Shown: positions 1 through 6,299, counted from the first letter of the stretch. The stretch is DNA of 10,378 nt from an uncultured Oscillibacter sp. (GCA_900550685.1 URTS01000067.1:1-10378); one strand, 5' to 3'. Notes: generated from the letters alone by a model not told the origin. Numbers and translations are program-made.

Positions 1-1371
1 GATCGGGTTGCGTCCCTGAATTGCGGAGCCGCCTGCGGAGTCGCCCTCCACGATGTAGAGCTCTGTGAGCTCCGGATTGTTCTCGTTGCAGTCCCGCAGC
101 TTATCCGGCATGGCCGCGCCGCCCAGGGCGGTCTTGCGGCGGATGGATTCCCTGGCCTTTTTGGCAGCTTCCCGGGCCCGGTTGGCCGTCAGGGCCTTGT
201 CCAGGATCATGCGGCCCACCTGGGGATTCTCCTCCAGGAAGGTATCCAGCTTGTCGGAGACGATGTTGTTCACCAGGGTGCGGATCTCGCTGTTGCCCAG
301 CTTGGCCTTGGTCTGGCCCTCAAACTGGGCATCCGTCAGCTTTACGGAGATGACGCAGGTGAGGCCCTCCCGGCAGTCCTCGCCGGAGACCTTCTCGTCA
401 TCCTTCAGCATCTTGATCTTGTGGCCGTAGTTATTCAGCACGGTAGTCAAGGCACGGCGGAAGCCCTCTTCATGCATACCGCCCTCCGGGGTGTGGACGT
501 TGTTGGCAAAGGAGAAGGTGGTCTCGTTATAGCCGTCGTTATACTGCAGGGCGATCTCCGCCATGGAGTCCCCCTTCTGGCCCGCCACGTAGATGACCTG
601 GTCATGGAGGGGGGTCTTGGTGCGGTTGAGGTAGGTGACAAATTCCCGGATGCCGCCCTCATAGCACATGGAGTGGTAGCGCTCCTCCTCCGGCTTGTCG
701 GCAGAGGCTTTCCGCTCGTCGGCAATGGTGATCCGCAGGCCGGCGTTCAGGAAGGCCTCCTCCCGCATGCGGGTATGGAGGGTGTCGTAATTGTAGATCA
801 GGTCCTCAAACATCTCCGGGTCCGGCTTGAAGGTGACGGTGGTGCCGGTGTGGTCCGTGGTGCCTACCACGGTCATAGGCTCCGTCACATGGCCCCGGGC
901 GAACTTCATCTCGTGGATTTTGCCGTCCCGGTGGACCTGGACCGTCAGCCATTCGGACAGGGCGTTCACCACGGAGGCGCCCACGCCGTGAAGGCCGCCG
1001 GAGACTTTATAGCCCCCGCCGCCGAACTTGCCGCCGGCGTGGAGCACGGTGTACACCACTTCCAGAGCGGGCTTGCCGGTCTGGGCCTGGATGTCCACGG
1101 GGATGCCGCGGCCGTTGTCAACCACGGTGATGGTGTCTCCCTCGTTGATGGTGACGGAGATCTCCGTGCAGTAGCCTGCCAGAGCCTCGTCGATGGCGTT
1201 GTCTACGATCTCGTATACCAGATGGTGGAGACCGGAGGTGGAAGTGGAGCCGATATACATACCGGGACGCTTCCGGACGGCTTCCAGGCCTTCCAGCACC
1301 TGGATCTCCGATGCGTCATACTCGTTGGCGGCGTCCACCGCCGTGGATTGCAGGATCTCGTTGTCTGCCAT
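1..1371 (-). CDS. gyrB: DNA gyrase subunit B, N-terminal part (cut by window edge)
   Basis: This is the ATPase subunit of DNA gyrase, which introduces negative supercoils ahead of replication and transcription. 457 codons are visible; the family is usually about 640 residues, so the C-terminal third lies beyond the left edge. GHKL ATPase motifs are clear: [10 protein letters not shown] at residues 54-63 (Glu54 is the likely catalytic base and Asn58 the Mg ligand), DNGRGIP at 85-91 and GGLHGVG at 125-131. The transducer domain follows, and the TOPRIM metal motif EGDSAGGSA sits at 442-450. The start is ATG at 1371, preceded by AAAGGAG. Position downstream of recF and remB favours GyrB over ParE. 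An oddity is Ile451 immediately after the TOPRIM motif, where E. coli and B. subtilis GyrB have Lys. A 130-nt gap containing a hairpin separates it from remB upstream, so it may have its own promoter or be a processed part of a longer transcript. Confidence 0.97.
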   Translation of the reverse strand, partial: MADNEILQSTAVDAANEYDASEIQVLEGLEAVRKRPGMYIGSTSTSGLHHLVYEIVDNAIDEALAGYCTEISVTINEGDTITVVDNGRGIPVDIQAQTGKPALEVVYTVLHAGGKFGGGGYKVSGGLHGVGASVVNALSEWLTVQVHRDGKIHEMKFARGHVTEPMTVVGTTDHTGTTVTFKPDPEMFEDLIYNYDTLHTRMREEAFLNAGLRITIADERKASADKPEEERYHSMCYEGGIREFVTYLNRTKTPLHDQVIYVAGQKGDSMAEIALQYNDGYNETTFSFANNVHTPEGGMHEEGFRRALTTVLNNYGHKIKMLKDDEKVSGEDCREGLTCVISVKLTDAQFEGQTKAKLGNSEIRTLVNNIVSDKLDTFLEENPQVGRMILDKALTANRAREAAKKARESIRRKTALGGAAMPDKLRDCNENNPELTELYIVEGDSAGGSAIQGRNPI

Positions 1372-1405
1372 GTAGGTTCTCCTTTCGTCGCGGGACAGGA
1401 AGAGC

Positions 1406-1429
1406 CGGGCCGGAAGCCTTTCCGGCCCG
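1406..1429. repeat. Perfect 10-bp hairpin between remB and gyrB
   Basis: Arms CGGGCCGGAA (1406-1415) and TTCCGGCCCG (1420-1429) pair perfectly around a 4-base loop. In the leftward transcript the hairpin lies 34 nt upstream of the gyrB start codon. It is not followed by a T-run in the leftward direction (the next bases are GCTCTTCCTG), so it is not a canonical intrinsic terminator. A partial terminator, an RNA-stability element or a processing site is possible. Confidence 0.6.
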
Positions 1430-1501
1430 TTTCTCCTTGCCCCGAAGAAAATGTTTGCGTTTTTATGGAACAGCAGGCCGTTTCCGGTCCGCTCTTGTTG
1501 T

Positions 1502-1768
1502 TTACAGCACCAGCTTGCCGCTCTCCGCCCGGTTTTTCAGGGTGGAGGTGTTCAGCTGGCTCAGATACACGATCTGGGGATGATAGGGATGGTCGCACAC
1601 CACAAAGGACTTGGGCAGGTCGCCGGAGACATCCAGCACCACGCCTTCCTTTTCCGCGCCCGCCAGATACTCCCGGGTGCGCTTTTCATAGCTGCATTTA
1701 TCCAGATCAAAAATGCCGATGATCCGGTGATCCGGCACGATCTCGTTTTGTCCCAAATGTAAATACAT
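1502..1768 (-). CDS. remB: RemB-like DUF370 protein (YaaB family)
   Basis: An 88-aa protein of the DUF370/RemA-RemB family. It begins [11 protein letters not shown], has the IIGIFDLD segment at residues 16-23, the PKSFVV segment at 52-57, and ends with [13 protein letters not shown] at 69-81. This matches the B. subtilis YaaB/RemB pattern of an N-terminal MYIHLG, an IVGIFD core and an SSSTLKKRA tail. B. subtilis remB also lies between recF and gyrB, so position agrees with sequence. RemA and RemB are known as regulators of extracellular-matrix genes; RemA binds DNA as an oligomer. The insert around residues 24-48 is longer than in B. subtilis. The start is ATG at 1768 with a modest purine-rich ribosome site (GAGGGAAG). 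The gene lies 13 nt after the upstream membrane-protein gene, so it is probably co-transcribed with it. Whether it acts on matrix genes in this organism cannot be read from the sequence. Confidence 0.88.
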   Translation of the reverse strand: MYLHLGQNEIVPDHRIIGIFDLDKCSYEKRTREYLAGAEKEGVVLDVSGDLPKSFVVCDHPYHPQIVYLSQLNTSTLKNRAESGKLVL

Positions 1769-1781
1769 CCGTCTTCCCTCG

Positions 1782-2096
1782 TCAAAGCAGGGAAAACAGC
1801 CACCGCAGCAGGTGGATCACCAGCCTGCCCGCCAGCAGCACCACGCCATACACACAGCCGAAGGCCAGCATCAGCACAATGGGAATGGTGCCCAATCCGG
1901 CGCCCAGAACCGCCAGGACCACCATGCCCAGGGCACAGGGCAGCCACAAAAGCCACTTCATCGTCCGGAATACAAAGCCGAACAGCAGTTGGATGATAAA
2001 AGCCAGTCCCAGCAGTCCGCCCAGGACCGTCAAAACCGTTCCGGCCACCGTGCCGAACACGGCAATGGCCGGAAGGGCCAGTAAAACATGAAACAT
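1782..2096 (-). CDS. Small hydrophobic membrane protein, unknown function
   Basis: A protein of about 104 aa that I do not recognise. Nearly the whole chain is hydrophobic, with three to four likely membrane helices and few charged residues: Arg and Lys cluster at a short break (FRTMKW) after the second helix and again near the C-terminus (LLRW). Glycines are frequent, suggesting tight helix packing. Three in-frame ATG codons are possible, at 2114, 2099 and 2096. The perfect ribosome site AGGAGG at 2102-2107 is 5 nt from the ATG at 2096 and only 2 nt from that at 2099, so 2096 is preferred. The ATG at 2114 directly abuts the stop codon of the PH-domain gene and would lack a ribosome site. The gene sits between the PH-domain gene and remB on the same strand and is probably part of one operon. 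Confidence 0.72.
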   Translation of the reverse strand: MFHVLLALPAIAVFGTVAGTVLTVLGGLLGLAFIIQLLFGFVFRTMKWLLWLPCALGMVVLAVLGAGLGTIPIVLMLAFGCVYGVVLLAGRLVIHLLRWLFSLL

Positions 2097-2101
2097 CATT
2101 G

Positions 2102-2107
2102 CCTCCT
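2102..2107 (-). promoter_or_regulatory. Ribosome binding site that decides the start of the hydrophobic membrane protein
   Basis: AGGAGG on the minus strand lies 5 nt before the ATG at 2096. It lies downstream of the ATG at 2114, which therefore cannot use it. This argues for the shorter protein. Confidence 0.7.
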
Positions 2108-2114
2108 GCGGCAT

Positions 2115-2525
2115 TTAATGGCTGCCGCAATCCGTTTCGTCGTCAAAATCATGGGCAAATTCATCGTCCTCCGGGCCACCCATGATCTCCGTGGTGCGCA
2201 TCCGCCGCTTGTCCTTGGCCGCCTCCACGTTTTTGTGGATCAGCTCCTTGACCTCCCGGGGATGCTTTACATTTACCAGGTCCAGATGGGGCACGCTCTT
2301 ATCCGAGGAGATGACGCACACGGTGCCCACCCCCAGGATCCGCTGGCCCAGGGACATATTCAGCTGCAGATCCCGGACCCGGTAGAGCAGCACTTCGTCG
2401 CATTTCAGATTCAGAAAGCCCTTTTCGCAGAACAGGCGGTCTTCACTGAGGCTGTACCGGGTAAAGGACAATGGCAGCCCTAAATGGCGCTTCCGGTCTT
2501 TCCAAAGGTATTGGATGGGTTCCAT
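2115..2525 (-). CDS. Bacterial PH-domain protein (YdbS/bPH2-like)
   Basis: A 136-aa soluble protein resembling the bacterial pleckstrin-homology-like family (bPH2, as in YdbS). The likely domain spans residues 18-98: an initial strand (TRYSLSEDRLFCEKGFLNLKC, about 22-42), the family-typical VLLYRVRDLQLNMSLGQRIL (45-64), a strand pair GVGTVCVISSD (65-75), and LVNVKHPREVKELI ending in the C-terminal helix (83-96). The tail after residue 100 changes from basic (KDKRRMR) to strongly acidic (PEDDEFAHDFDDE). No membrane helix or signal peptide is seen, unlike many YdbS-type proteins. The start is ATG at 2525 after AAAGGGG. It follows the 51-aa gene by 35 nt and its stop codon touches an in-frame ATG of the next gene. 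Pairing with two small membrane proteins suggests a membrane-associated role, but the function is unknown. Confidence 0.82.
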   Translation of the reverse strand: MEPIQYLWKDRKRHLGLPLSFTRYSLSEDRLFCEKGFLNLKCDEVLLYRVRDLQLNMSLGQRILGVGTVCVISSDKSVPHLDLVNVKHPREVKELIHKNVEAAKDKRRMRTTEIMGGPEDDEFAHDFDDETDCGSH

Positions 2526-2560
2526 AAAATTATCCCCTTTCCATGAAAAAATCTGTAGAT

Positions 2561-2716
2561 TCAGGTTTCTCCGCTGTTCCAGTACACAACCAGTGCGCCG
2601 AAGATCCCCGCAATGACGCCAAGTCCGGTGATTCCGAGGATATCCAGCTGGCCGCCTGCCAGTGTAAATAAAATTCCCAGCAGGAGCAGGGCAATGCCAT
2701 TGAGTTGTTTTTTCAT
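2561..2716 (-). CDS. 51-aa two-helix membrane protein, unknown function
   Basis: A short gene starting at ATG 2716 and ending at TGA 2561-2563. The protein begins MKKQLNGIALLLLGILFT, has a second hydrophobic segment around residues 25-45 (ILGITGLGVIAGIFGALVVY), and ends WNSGET. Two membrane helices joined by a short AGGQLD loop are expected. Support for it being real: a good ribosome site AAGGAG 6 nt before the ATG, a positive-inside N-terminus (MKK), an uninterrupted hydrophobic pattern, and its place 35 nt ahead of the PH-domain gene on the same strand. I do not recognise a family. It is the first gene of the remB-gyrB group after the long structured spacer, so the group's promoter is expected upstream of 2716, but I could not find a convincing one there. 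Confidence 0.72.
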   Translation of the reverse strand: MKKQLNGIALLLLGILFTLAGGQLDILGITGLGVIAGIFGALVVYWNSGET

Positions 2717-2777
2717 TAGAATCTCCTTATTGTTGGTTCAGCACAGAATCACGGCTTTGCCTGTCGGAATACCCCCC

Positions 2778-2809
2778 CATTTTCTTTTTAAGACATCAAA
2801 AAGAAAATG
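2778..2809. repeat. Perfect 12-bp A/T-rich inverted repeat
   Basis: CATTTTCTTTTT at 2778-2789 pairs perfectly with AAAAAGAAAATG at 2798-2809 around an 8-base loop (AAGACATC). It is preceded by a run of seven C. The A/T stem lacks the GC-rich stem plus T-tail of an intrinsic terminator. It may mark one edge of the repeat-like spacer. Confidence 0.75.
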
Positions 2810-2840
2810 CGCCGTGTACGGTGGAAAAGAAAAAATGTTA

Positions 2841-2873
2841 GGGATGAGTTGGCCGCAGGCGGTCAACTCACCC
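2841..2873. repeat. Long imperfect palindrome in the recF-downstream spacer
   Basis: The outer arm TGAGTTG (2845-2851) pairs with CAACTCA (2864-2870). It extends outward by GGG/CCC around one bulged A and inward by a G-T pair and CCGC/GCGG. Read as RNA, this gives a near-continuous stem of about 14 pairs with a very small loop. Confidence 0.7.
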
Positions 2874-3110
2874 ATACGAAGGAGCGGCCGGTACGCACTG
2901 CCGACAAAATCCAGAAGTCTCCTGCCAGCTGTGCTGACAGATGTTCCTTGAATAACTGCATCCTCGCATCTGCGGGTATGGCGTTTATCTGGCTGCAAAG
3001 AAGACACCATCTGCTTCTTTTTCCGCTGCCGCTCTCTATCCTTTGGGGGGTGGTTTCCAAAGGCGGGGGCCGAGGCCCATCCCTTTCTCCTAAGAGGGGT
3101 TTCCAACGAG

Positions 3111-3156
3111 GAAAGCGGCGAAGCGCCGCCGGGGGCGGAGTAAGCGAGCCGCTTTC
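3111..3156. repeat. Nested inverted repeats in the recF-downstream spacer
   Basis: GAAAGCGGC (3111-3119) and GCCGCTTTC (3148-3156) form a perfect 9-bp outer stem. Inside it, CCGCC (3126-3130) and GGCGG (3134-3138) form a second stem around GGG. The two stems are separated by short internal loops, as in a structured RNA or a folded single-strand DNA. Confidence 0.7.
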
Positions 3157-3253
3157 GAGGAAGCACCCCGGTTGGCAGACGCAAAGCGGCTGGGAACCGG
3201 TTGGTGCGACGGTGTTCAAACCGCAGTTTCGCCCCTTTGTGCCTAGAGGGGGT

Positions 3254-3277
3254 ATGGTGGACGGCGGCGTCCACCAT
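3254..3277. repeat. Perfect 10-bp hairpin in the recF-downstream spacer
   Basis: ATGGTGGACG (3254-3263) and CGTCCACCAT (3268-3277) pair perfectly around the tetraloop GCGG. It is not followed by a T-run on either strand. Confidence 0.75.
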
Positions 3278-3403
3278 GTTTCTGGTGGGGGTCTAAGGGG
3301 GAGGGATCTTTGCGCCAGAAATTCCTTCCCCTTGCCCTGTAGTGGCAACTACCTCCTGCGGGAGCAGCGAGGAATTATCTCAATAACGCGGTGTAACGGC
3401 AAT

Positions 3404-4504
3404 TTATGATATAGTCCCATCTTTGACATGAAAAATCTTTCCGCCCAGCAGCTGGGGCAGTCGGTCATCCTCGCAGCAGGTGATAAACACCTGCCCGCCC
3501 CGGATGCGGTTCAGCACGAATTCCTGCCGCCGGGGGTCCAGCTCGGAGAGCACATCGTCCAGCAGCAACACCGGATATTCGCCGGTATCCTGCTGGAAGA
3601 TCTCCCGGGCCGCCAGCTTCAGGGAAAGGGCCGCCGTCCGGGTCTGGCCCTGGGAGGCAAAGCTTTTGGCCGCCCGGCCGTCGATCTCCACCAGCAGATC
3701 ATCCTTATGAGGACCTGAAAGACACTGGCGGCTGGCGATCTCCGCCGCCCGGTGGGCCTCCTGGTGCTGCAAAAGCTGCCGGAAGATCACCTGGGGGCCC
3801 GCTTCCGGGTCCGTGACGGTGGACACCGTTTCATACCGCAGGGTCAGCTGCTCCCGGCCGCCAGAAAAATCACCGTGAATGGCCGGGGCCGTCTGGCACA
3901 GCCGCTTGATGAAATGGGCCCGGTAATGGATCAGCAGGGCGCCGGCCTTGGCCATGCCCAGGGAGAATTCATCCAGGGCGTCCAGCAGGGAAGGTTTTTC
4001 CTCGCTGTCCCGCAGAATCCGGATCTTGTGCTCGTGGAGCCGTTTGTATTCCGCCAGGGCCAGGGCATACCGTGGCCGCAGCTGGCAGATGCAGTCATCC
4101 AGAAAGCCCCGCCGGGCCGCCGCCCCTTCCCGGATCAGATAGAGGTCCTCGGGGCAGAACAGCACACTCTGAAAAATGCCGCTGAGCTCGCCGCCGTTTT
4201 TCAGCTTCACGCCGTTGGAGCGCAGCACCCGCCGGGCGCCCCTGTGCAGTTCCGCTTCCAGCAGAAAGGTCCGTTCCCGCGAAAACACACTGCTTTTCAG
4301 AAAGGCGTGGTCTACGCCGAACCGGATCAGCTCCTTATCGTACCTTGCCCGGTGACTGACGCCGGAGAGGTAGGCCACCGCTTCCAGCAGGTTGGTCTTG
4401 CCCTGGGCGTTGTCGCCGTAGATCACATTGATATTGGGGTCAAAAGCGGCGTCCAGATGGACATAATTCCGGAAAAAATCCAGGCTTAATGCGTCAATCC
4501 GCAT
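3404..4504 (-). CDS. recF: DNA replication and repair protein RecF
   Basis: A 366-aa SMC/ABC-type ATPase that helps load RecA at single-strand gaps and stalled forks as part of the RecFOR pathway. It acts in the cytoplasm on DNA. The Walker A motif GDNAQGKTN is at residues 30-38. The RecF-typical [11 protein letters not shown] is at 117-127, followed by the RRGFLD segment at 131-136. A coiled or lobe region fills the middle. SGPHKDDL is at 263-270, the ABC signature SQGQTR at 284-289, Walker B VLLLDD at 312-317, and D-loop SELD at 320-323. Length is normal for the family (about 360-375) and all catalytic motifs are present. The ATG at 4504 overlaps the end of yaaA by 11 nt, implying translational coupling. 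Its stop codon is followed by the long structured spacer, so no gene is directly coupled downstream. Confidence 0.97.
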   Translation of the reverse strand: MRIDALSLDFFRNYVHLDAAFDPNINVIYGDNAQGKTNLLEAVAYLSGVSHRARYDKELIRFGVDHAFLKSSVFSRERTFLLEAELHRGARRVLRSNGVKLKNGGELSGIFQSVLFCPEDLYLIREGAAARRGFLDDCICQLRPRYALALAEYKRLHEHKIRILRDSEEKPSLLDALDEFSLGMAKAGALLIHYRAHFIKRLCQTAPAIHGDFSGGREQLTLRYETVSTVTDPEAGPQVIFRQLLQHQEAHRAAEIASRQCLSGPHKDDLLVEIDGRAAKSFASQGQTRTAALSLKLAAREIFQQDTGEYPVLLLDDVLSELDPRRQEFVLNRIRGGQVFITCCEDDRLPQLLGGKIFHVKDGTIS

Positions 4505-4709
4505 AAGCTGCCGCGTATTCCTGCCCCCGGAAGGCCACCACGTCGCCGGGGCGGATCTTCTTGCCCCGCATGGTGCACACCTCGCCGTTGACCTGCACCT
4601 CGCCGCCCTGGATGCACTCCTTGGCTTCGCCCCCGGTCTCCACGGCGTTGGCCAGCTTCAGAAGGTCCTGAAGCTTGATGTATTCCGTTGTAATGGTCAT
4701 TGTTTTCAT
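4494..4709 (-). CDS. yaaA: S4-domain RNA-binding protein YaaA/RlbA
   Basis: A 71-aa protein that is almost entirely one S4 RNA-binding domain. Features are [13 protein letters not shown] at residues 8-20, GGEAK at 26-30, the GEVQVNGEV turn at 36-44, and [11 protein letters not shown] at 48-58. It matches B. subtilis YaaA, also 71 aa and also lying between dnaN and recF. The family is linked to ribosome assembly and RNA binding, though the exact role is not settled. A longer reading from an ATG at 4739 is open. The ATG at 4709 is preferred because it forms a classic ATGA overlap with the stop of the preceding gene, and because it gives the usual family length. The 3' end overlaps recF by 11 nt, so the cluster is tightly coupled. 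Confidence 0.9.
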   Translation of the reverse strand: MKTMTITTEYIKLQDLLKLANAVETGGEAKECIQGGEVQVNGEVCTMRGKKIRPGDVVAFRGQEYAAAYAD

Positions 4710-4900
4710 GACGGTTTCTTCTTTCCCATGATTTTCCATGCTATATAGAAAATAACTGCAGCATAAGTAAGCACATCAGAGATGATCGCTATGGTATCGC
4801 CTGCCGGATTGTAATTCTTTTGCATGACCCAGCCAACAATACCAAGAGCAACAGAAAAAAGTACAAGAATCGTCCATACGTAATAGATGATTCTTTTCAT
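4706..4900 (-). CDS. 64-aa two-helix membrane protein inserted between dnaN and yaaA
   Basis: I do not recognise this protein. It has a basic start (MKR), a first membrane helix at about residues 5-25 ([20 protein letters not shown]), a short polar loop ([10 protein letters not shown]), a second helix at about 37-57, and a basic tail (KIMGKKKPS). Both ends are therefore predicted to be cytoplasmic. The ribosome site AAGGAGG begins inside the dnaN stop codon, and the gene's TGA overlaps the yaaA ATG by 4 nt. This suggests it is translated as part of the dnaN-recF operon. The codons look more A/T-rich than those of dnaN and recF on either side, which could mean later acquisition. The usual Firmicutes order has yaaA directly after dnaN, so this is an insertion specific to a lineage. 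Confidence 0.8.
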   Translation of the reverse strand: MKRIIYYVWTILVLFSVALGIVGWVMQKNYNPAGDTIAIISDVLTYAAVIFYIAWKIMGKKKPS

Positions 4901-4912
4901 TTCTGAACCTCC

Positions 4913-6028
4913 TTACTCTGCGCTTTTCAGCCGCACCGGCAGCACCATATAAAGGAAGTTCTCGTCCCCCTCCACGGGAACGATGATGGCGGGGGAGACG
5001 CCGGTGTTCAGCTCGATCTTCACCTTGTCCGCCGGGGCATACCGCAGGGCCTCCATAAGGTAGCGGTTATTGAAGCCGATCTCCAGCTTGTTGCCGTCGC
5101 CGATGACCCGGCAGACGTCCTTGGCCTCGCCGTTGCCGGTTTTGGCGGAGAGCATCACCTTGTCATGGTCAAAGAGGCACCGCACCGGGCTTTTCAGCTT
5201 GTCGGAGATCACCACGGATACGCGGTCGATGCTCTCGATGAGGGCCTTGGTCTCCACCACGATCTGGATGGGATTCTTCCGGGGGATGGCATTCTTGTAA
5301 TCCAGGAATTCGCCCTCCAGACGGCGGCAGATCAGCTGGGTGTCACCGATCTCAAAGAGGATATGGCGCTTGCCCAGGGTGATGGTCACCAGGTCCTCGG
5401 TGTCGGCGCAGATGCTCTTGACCTCGGTCAGGGCGGAACCGGGGGTGACGAAGGAGAAGGCGCCGCCTTCCAGCTTTTCCAGCTTCTCCCGGCGGAAGGC
5501 CAGGCGGAAGCCGTCCACCGCCACCATGTTCAGGCACATGTCGGAGATCTCAAAGAGGGCGCCGGTGTGGACCGGGCGGCTCTCATTGGTGGAGACGGCA
5601 AAGGCCACCTCCTCGATCATGCTCCGCAGCACCTTCTGCTGCATGGAGACGGCGTATTCGTCCTCCACCTCGGGAAGATCCGGATAATCTGCCGCAGACA
5701 GGCCCAGAATATCGAAATCCGCGTCGCCGCAGGAGACATGGACCATCATTTTTTCATCGGCGGTGAAGGTGATCATGTCGTCGGGCATCCGGCGGATGAT
5801 GTCGCCGAAGAGCCGTGCGTTCAGAACGATGTCGCCGCCTTCCACCACGTTGGCAAACACGTTGGTGCGGATGCCGGTCTGCATATTGTAGCCGGAGATG
5901 GTCAGCTGCTGGTCCGCGTGGAGCAGCAGGCCCTCCAGAGCGGGGATGGAGCTTTTCTGGGCCACGGCGCGGCTGGTGACAGCGATGGCGTTTTGCAGAA
6001 AAACCTTTTCACAGGAAAATTTGATCAT
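4913..6028 (-). CDS. dnaN: DNA polymerase III sliding clamp (beta subunit)
   Basis: A 371-aa ring-forming clamp that holds the replicative polymerase on DNA and docks repair and ligation partners. Length matches the family, with three similar folds of about 120 residues each. Family features include the N-terminal MIKFSCEKVFLQNAI, SSIPALEGLL (26-35), the domain-2 phrase VSTNESRPVHTG, MVAVDGFRLA, and the C-terminal YMVLPVRL, which forms part of the binding pocket for clamp-binding peptides. The start ATG at 6028 follows AAAGGAAG by a somewhat long spacing. Upstream is oriC, and the 64-aa membrane gene follows with its ribosome site overlapping the dnaN stop. A weak TAAAAT box lies about 30 nt before the start codon on the minus strand, without a good -35 partner. 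A separate dnaN promoter is therefore possible but not demonstrated. Confidence 0.98.
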   Translation of the reverse strand: MIKFSCEKVFLQNAIAVTSRAVAQKSSIPALEGLLLHADQQLTISGYNMQTGIRTNVFANVVEGGDIVLNARLFGDIIRRMPDDMITFTADEKMMVHVSCGDADFDILGLSAADYPDLPEVEDEYAVSMQQKVLRSMIEEVAFAVSTNESRPVHTGALFEISDMCLNMVAVDGFRLAFRREKLEKLEGGAFSFVTPGSALTEVKSICADTEDLVTITLGKRHILFEIGDTQLICRRLEGEFLDYKNAIPRKNPIQIVVETKALIESIDRVSVVISDKLKSPVRCLFDHDKVMLSAKTGNGEAKDVCRVIGDGNKLEIGFNNRYLMEALRYAPADKVKIELNTGVSPAIIVPVEGDENFLYMVLPVRLKSAE

Positions 6029-6123
6029 AGAGCCGCTTCCTTTCTTATTTTATGGAGGTGTGCCGGGAGACTGTCCGCCAGGGAAAGACAGGGGCTACAG
6101 CCTCGCCGGTTTTTAGATGTGCA

Positions 6124-6173
6124 GAAATTTCTTTTCAAAAAAGAAAAAATAAAATGTTTTTAGCAGTAAGTAA
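6124..6173. other. Candidate DNA unwinding element
   Basis: A run of nearly pure A/T, with A- and T-tracts, lies beside the outermost DnaA box and between it and dnaN. In Firmicutes origins the unwinding region is in this place. At its inner end sits TAGCAGTAAGTAA (6161-6173), which resembles DnaA-trio repeats (TAG/TAA steps) with one wrong triplet and a one-base slip. Confidence 0.65.
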
Positions 6174-6189
6174 CCGTAGTGCAAAAAAA

Positions 6190-6198
6190 TGTGGAAAA
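6190..6198 (-). promoter_or_regulatory. DnaA box TTTTCCACA
   Basis: A perfect match to the TTWTNCACA consensus on the minus strand. It is the box closest to the A/T-rich region, preceded by an A7 tract. Confidence 0.85.
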
Positions 6199-6258
6199 GC
6201 GGAAAAAGTCCTTGCGGTGTCAGGAAAAACGCGTCCACGGGGATTGTGGAGAAAAATG

Positions 6259-6267
6259 TGTGGAAAA
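6259..6267 (-). promoter_or_regulatory. DnaA box TTTTCCACA
   Basis: A perfect consensus match on the minus strand. A one-mismatch box (TTCTCCACA, 6245-6253) lies 14 bp away in the same orientation. Confidence 0.85.
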
Positions 6268-6290
6268 ATGAAGTTTTCCCACAGCCATGT

Positions 6291-6299
6291 TTTTCCACA
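6291..6299 (+). promoter_or_regulatory. DnaA box TTTTCCACA
   Basis: A perfect consensus match, the only perfect one on the plus strand. A weaker TTTCCCACA lies 16 bp upstream in the same orientation at 6275-6283. Confidence 0.85.

Larger units (their letters stand above)
2717..3403. repeat. Structured non-coding spacer, candidate dispersed repeat or repeat mosaic
   Basis: About 690 bp between the end of recF and the 51-aa gene has no credible gene. Open frames of 160-200 codons exist on both strands, but they overlap each other, have no ribosome site of note, and encode Arg/Gly/Pro/Ser-rich chains without domain character. Instead the stretch is full of inverted repeats (at 2778-2809, 2841-2873, 3111-3156 and 3254-3277, plus small hairpins at 3340-3363). 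It also has short direct repeats: GGTTTCCAA at 3052-3060 and 3098-3106, and CCGGTTGG at 3168-3175 and 3197-3204. Base composition is patchy, with C- and G-runs next to A/T-rich palindromes. My reading is one or several non-autonomous dispersed repeats of the type common in gut Clostridia, but this has not been checked against a genome. A structured RNA is the main alternative. Confidence 0.5.

Noticed and set aside
1406..1429. Intrinsic terminator between remB and gyrB
   Set aside because: The stem is strong but no T-run follows on the transcribed strand, so it is reported only as a hairpin.
421..1722. 433-codon open frame on the plus strand
   Set aside because: It lies antisense to gyrB and runs into remB. 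The His/Gly/Val-rich product is a shadow of GC-rich gyrB codons and has no domain pattern.
2717..3403. CRISPR array or insertion sequence in the spacer
   Set aside because: There are no regularly spaced repeats and no transposase remnants. The direct repeats are only 8-9 bp and occur twice each.
2738..3409. Overlapping 160-200 codon open frames on both strands of the recF-downstream spacer
   Set aside because: They overlap each other, lack convincing start signals, cross strong palindromes and give Arg/Gly/Pro-rich chains. A repeat or RNA explains the region better.
4710..4739. Earlier ATG that would lengthen YaaA by 10 residues
   Set aside because: It has no ribosome site and would overlap the membrane-protein gene by 34 nt. 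The ATG at 4709 makes an ATGA junction and gives the usual 71 residues.
5165..6163. 332-codon open frame on the plus strand
   Set aside because: It is antisense to dnaN, whose protein is unmistakable. The predicted product is low-complexity and lacks a ribosome site.
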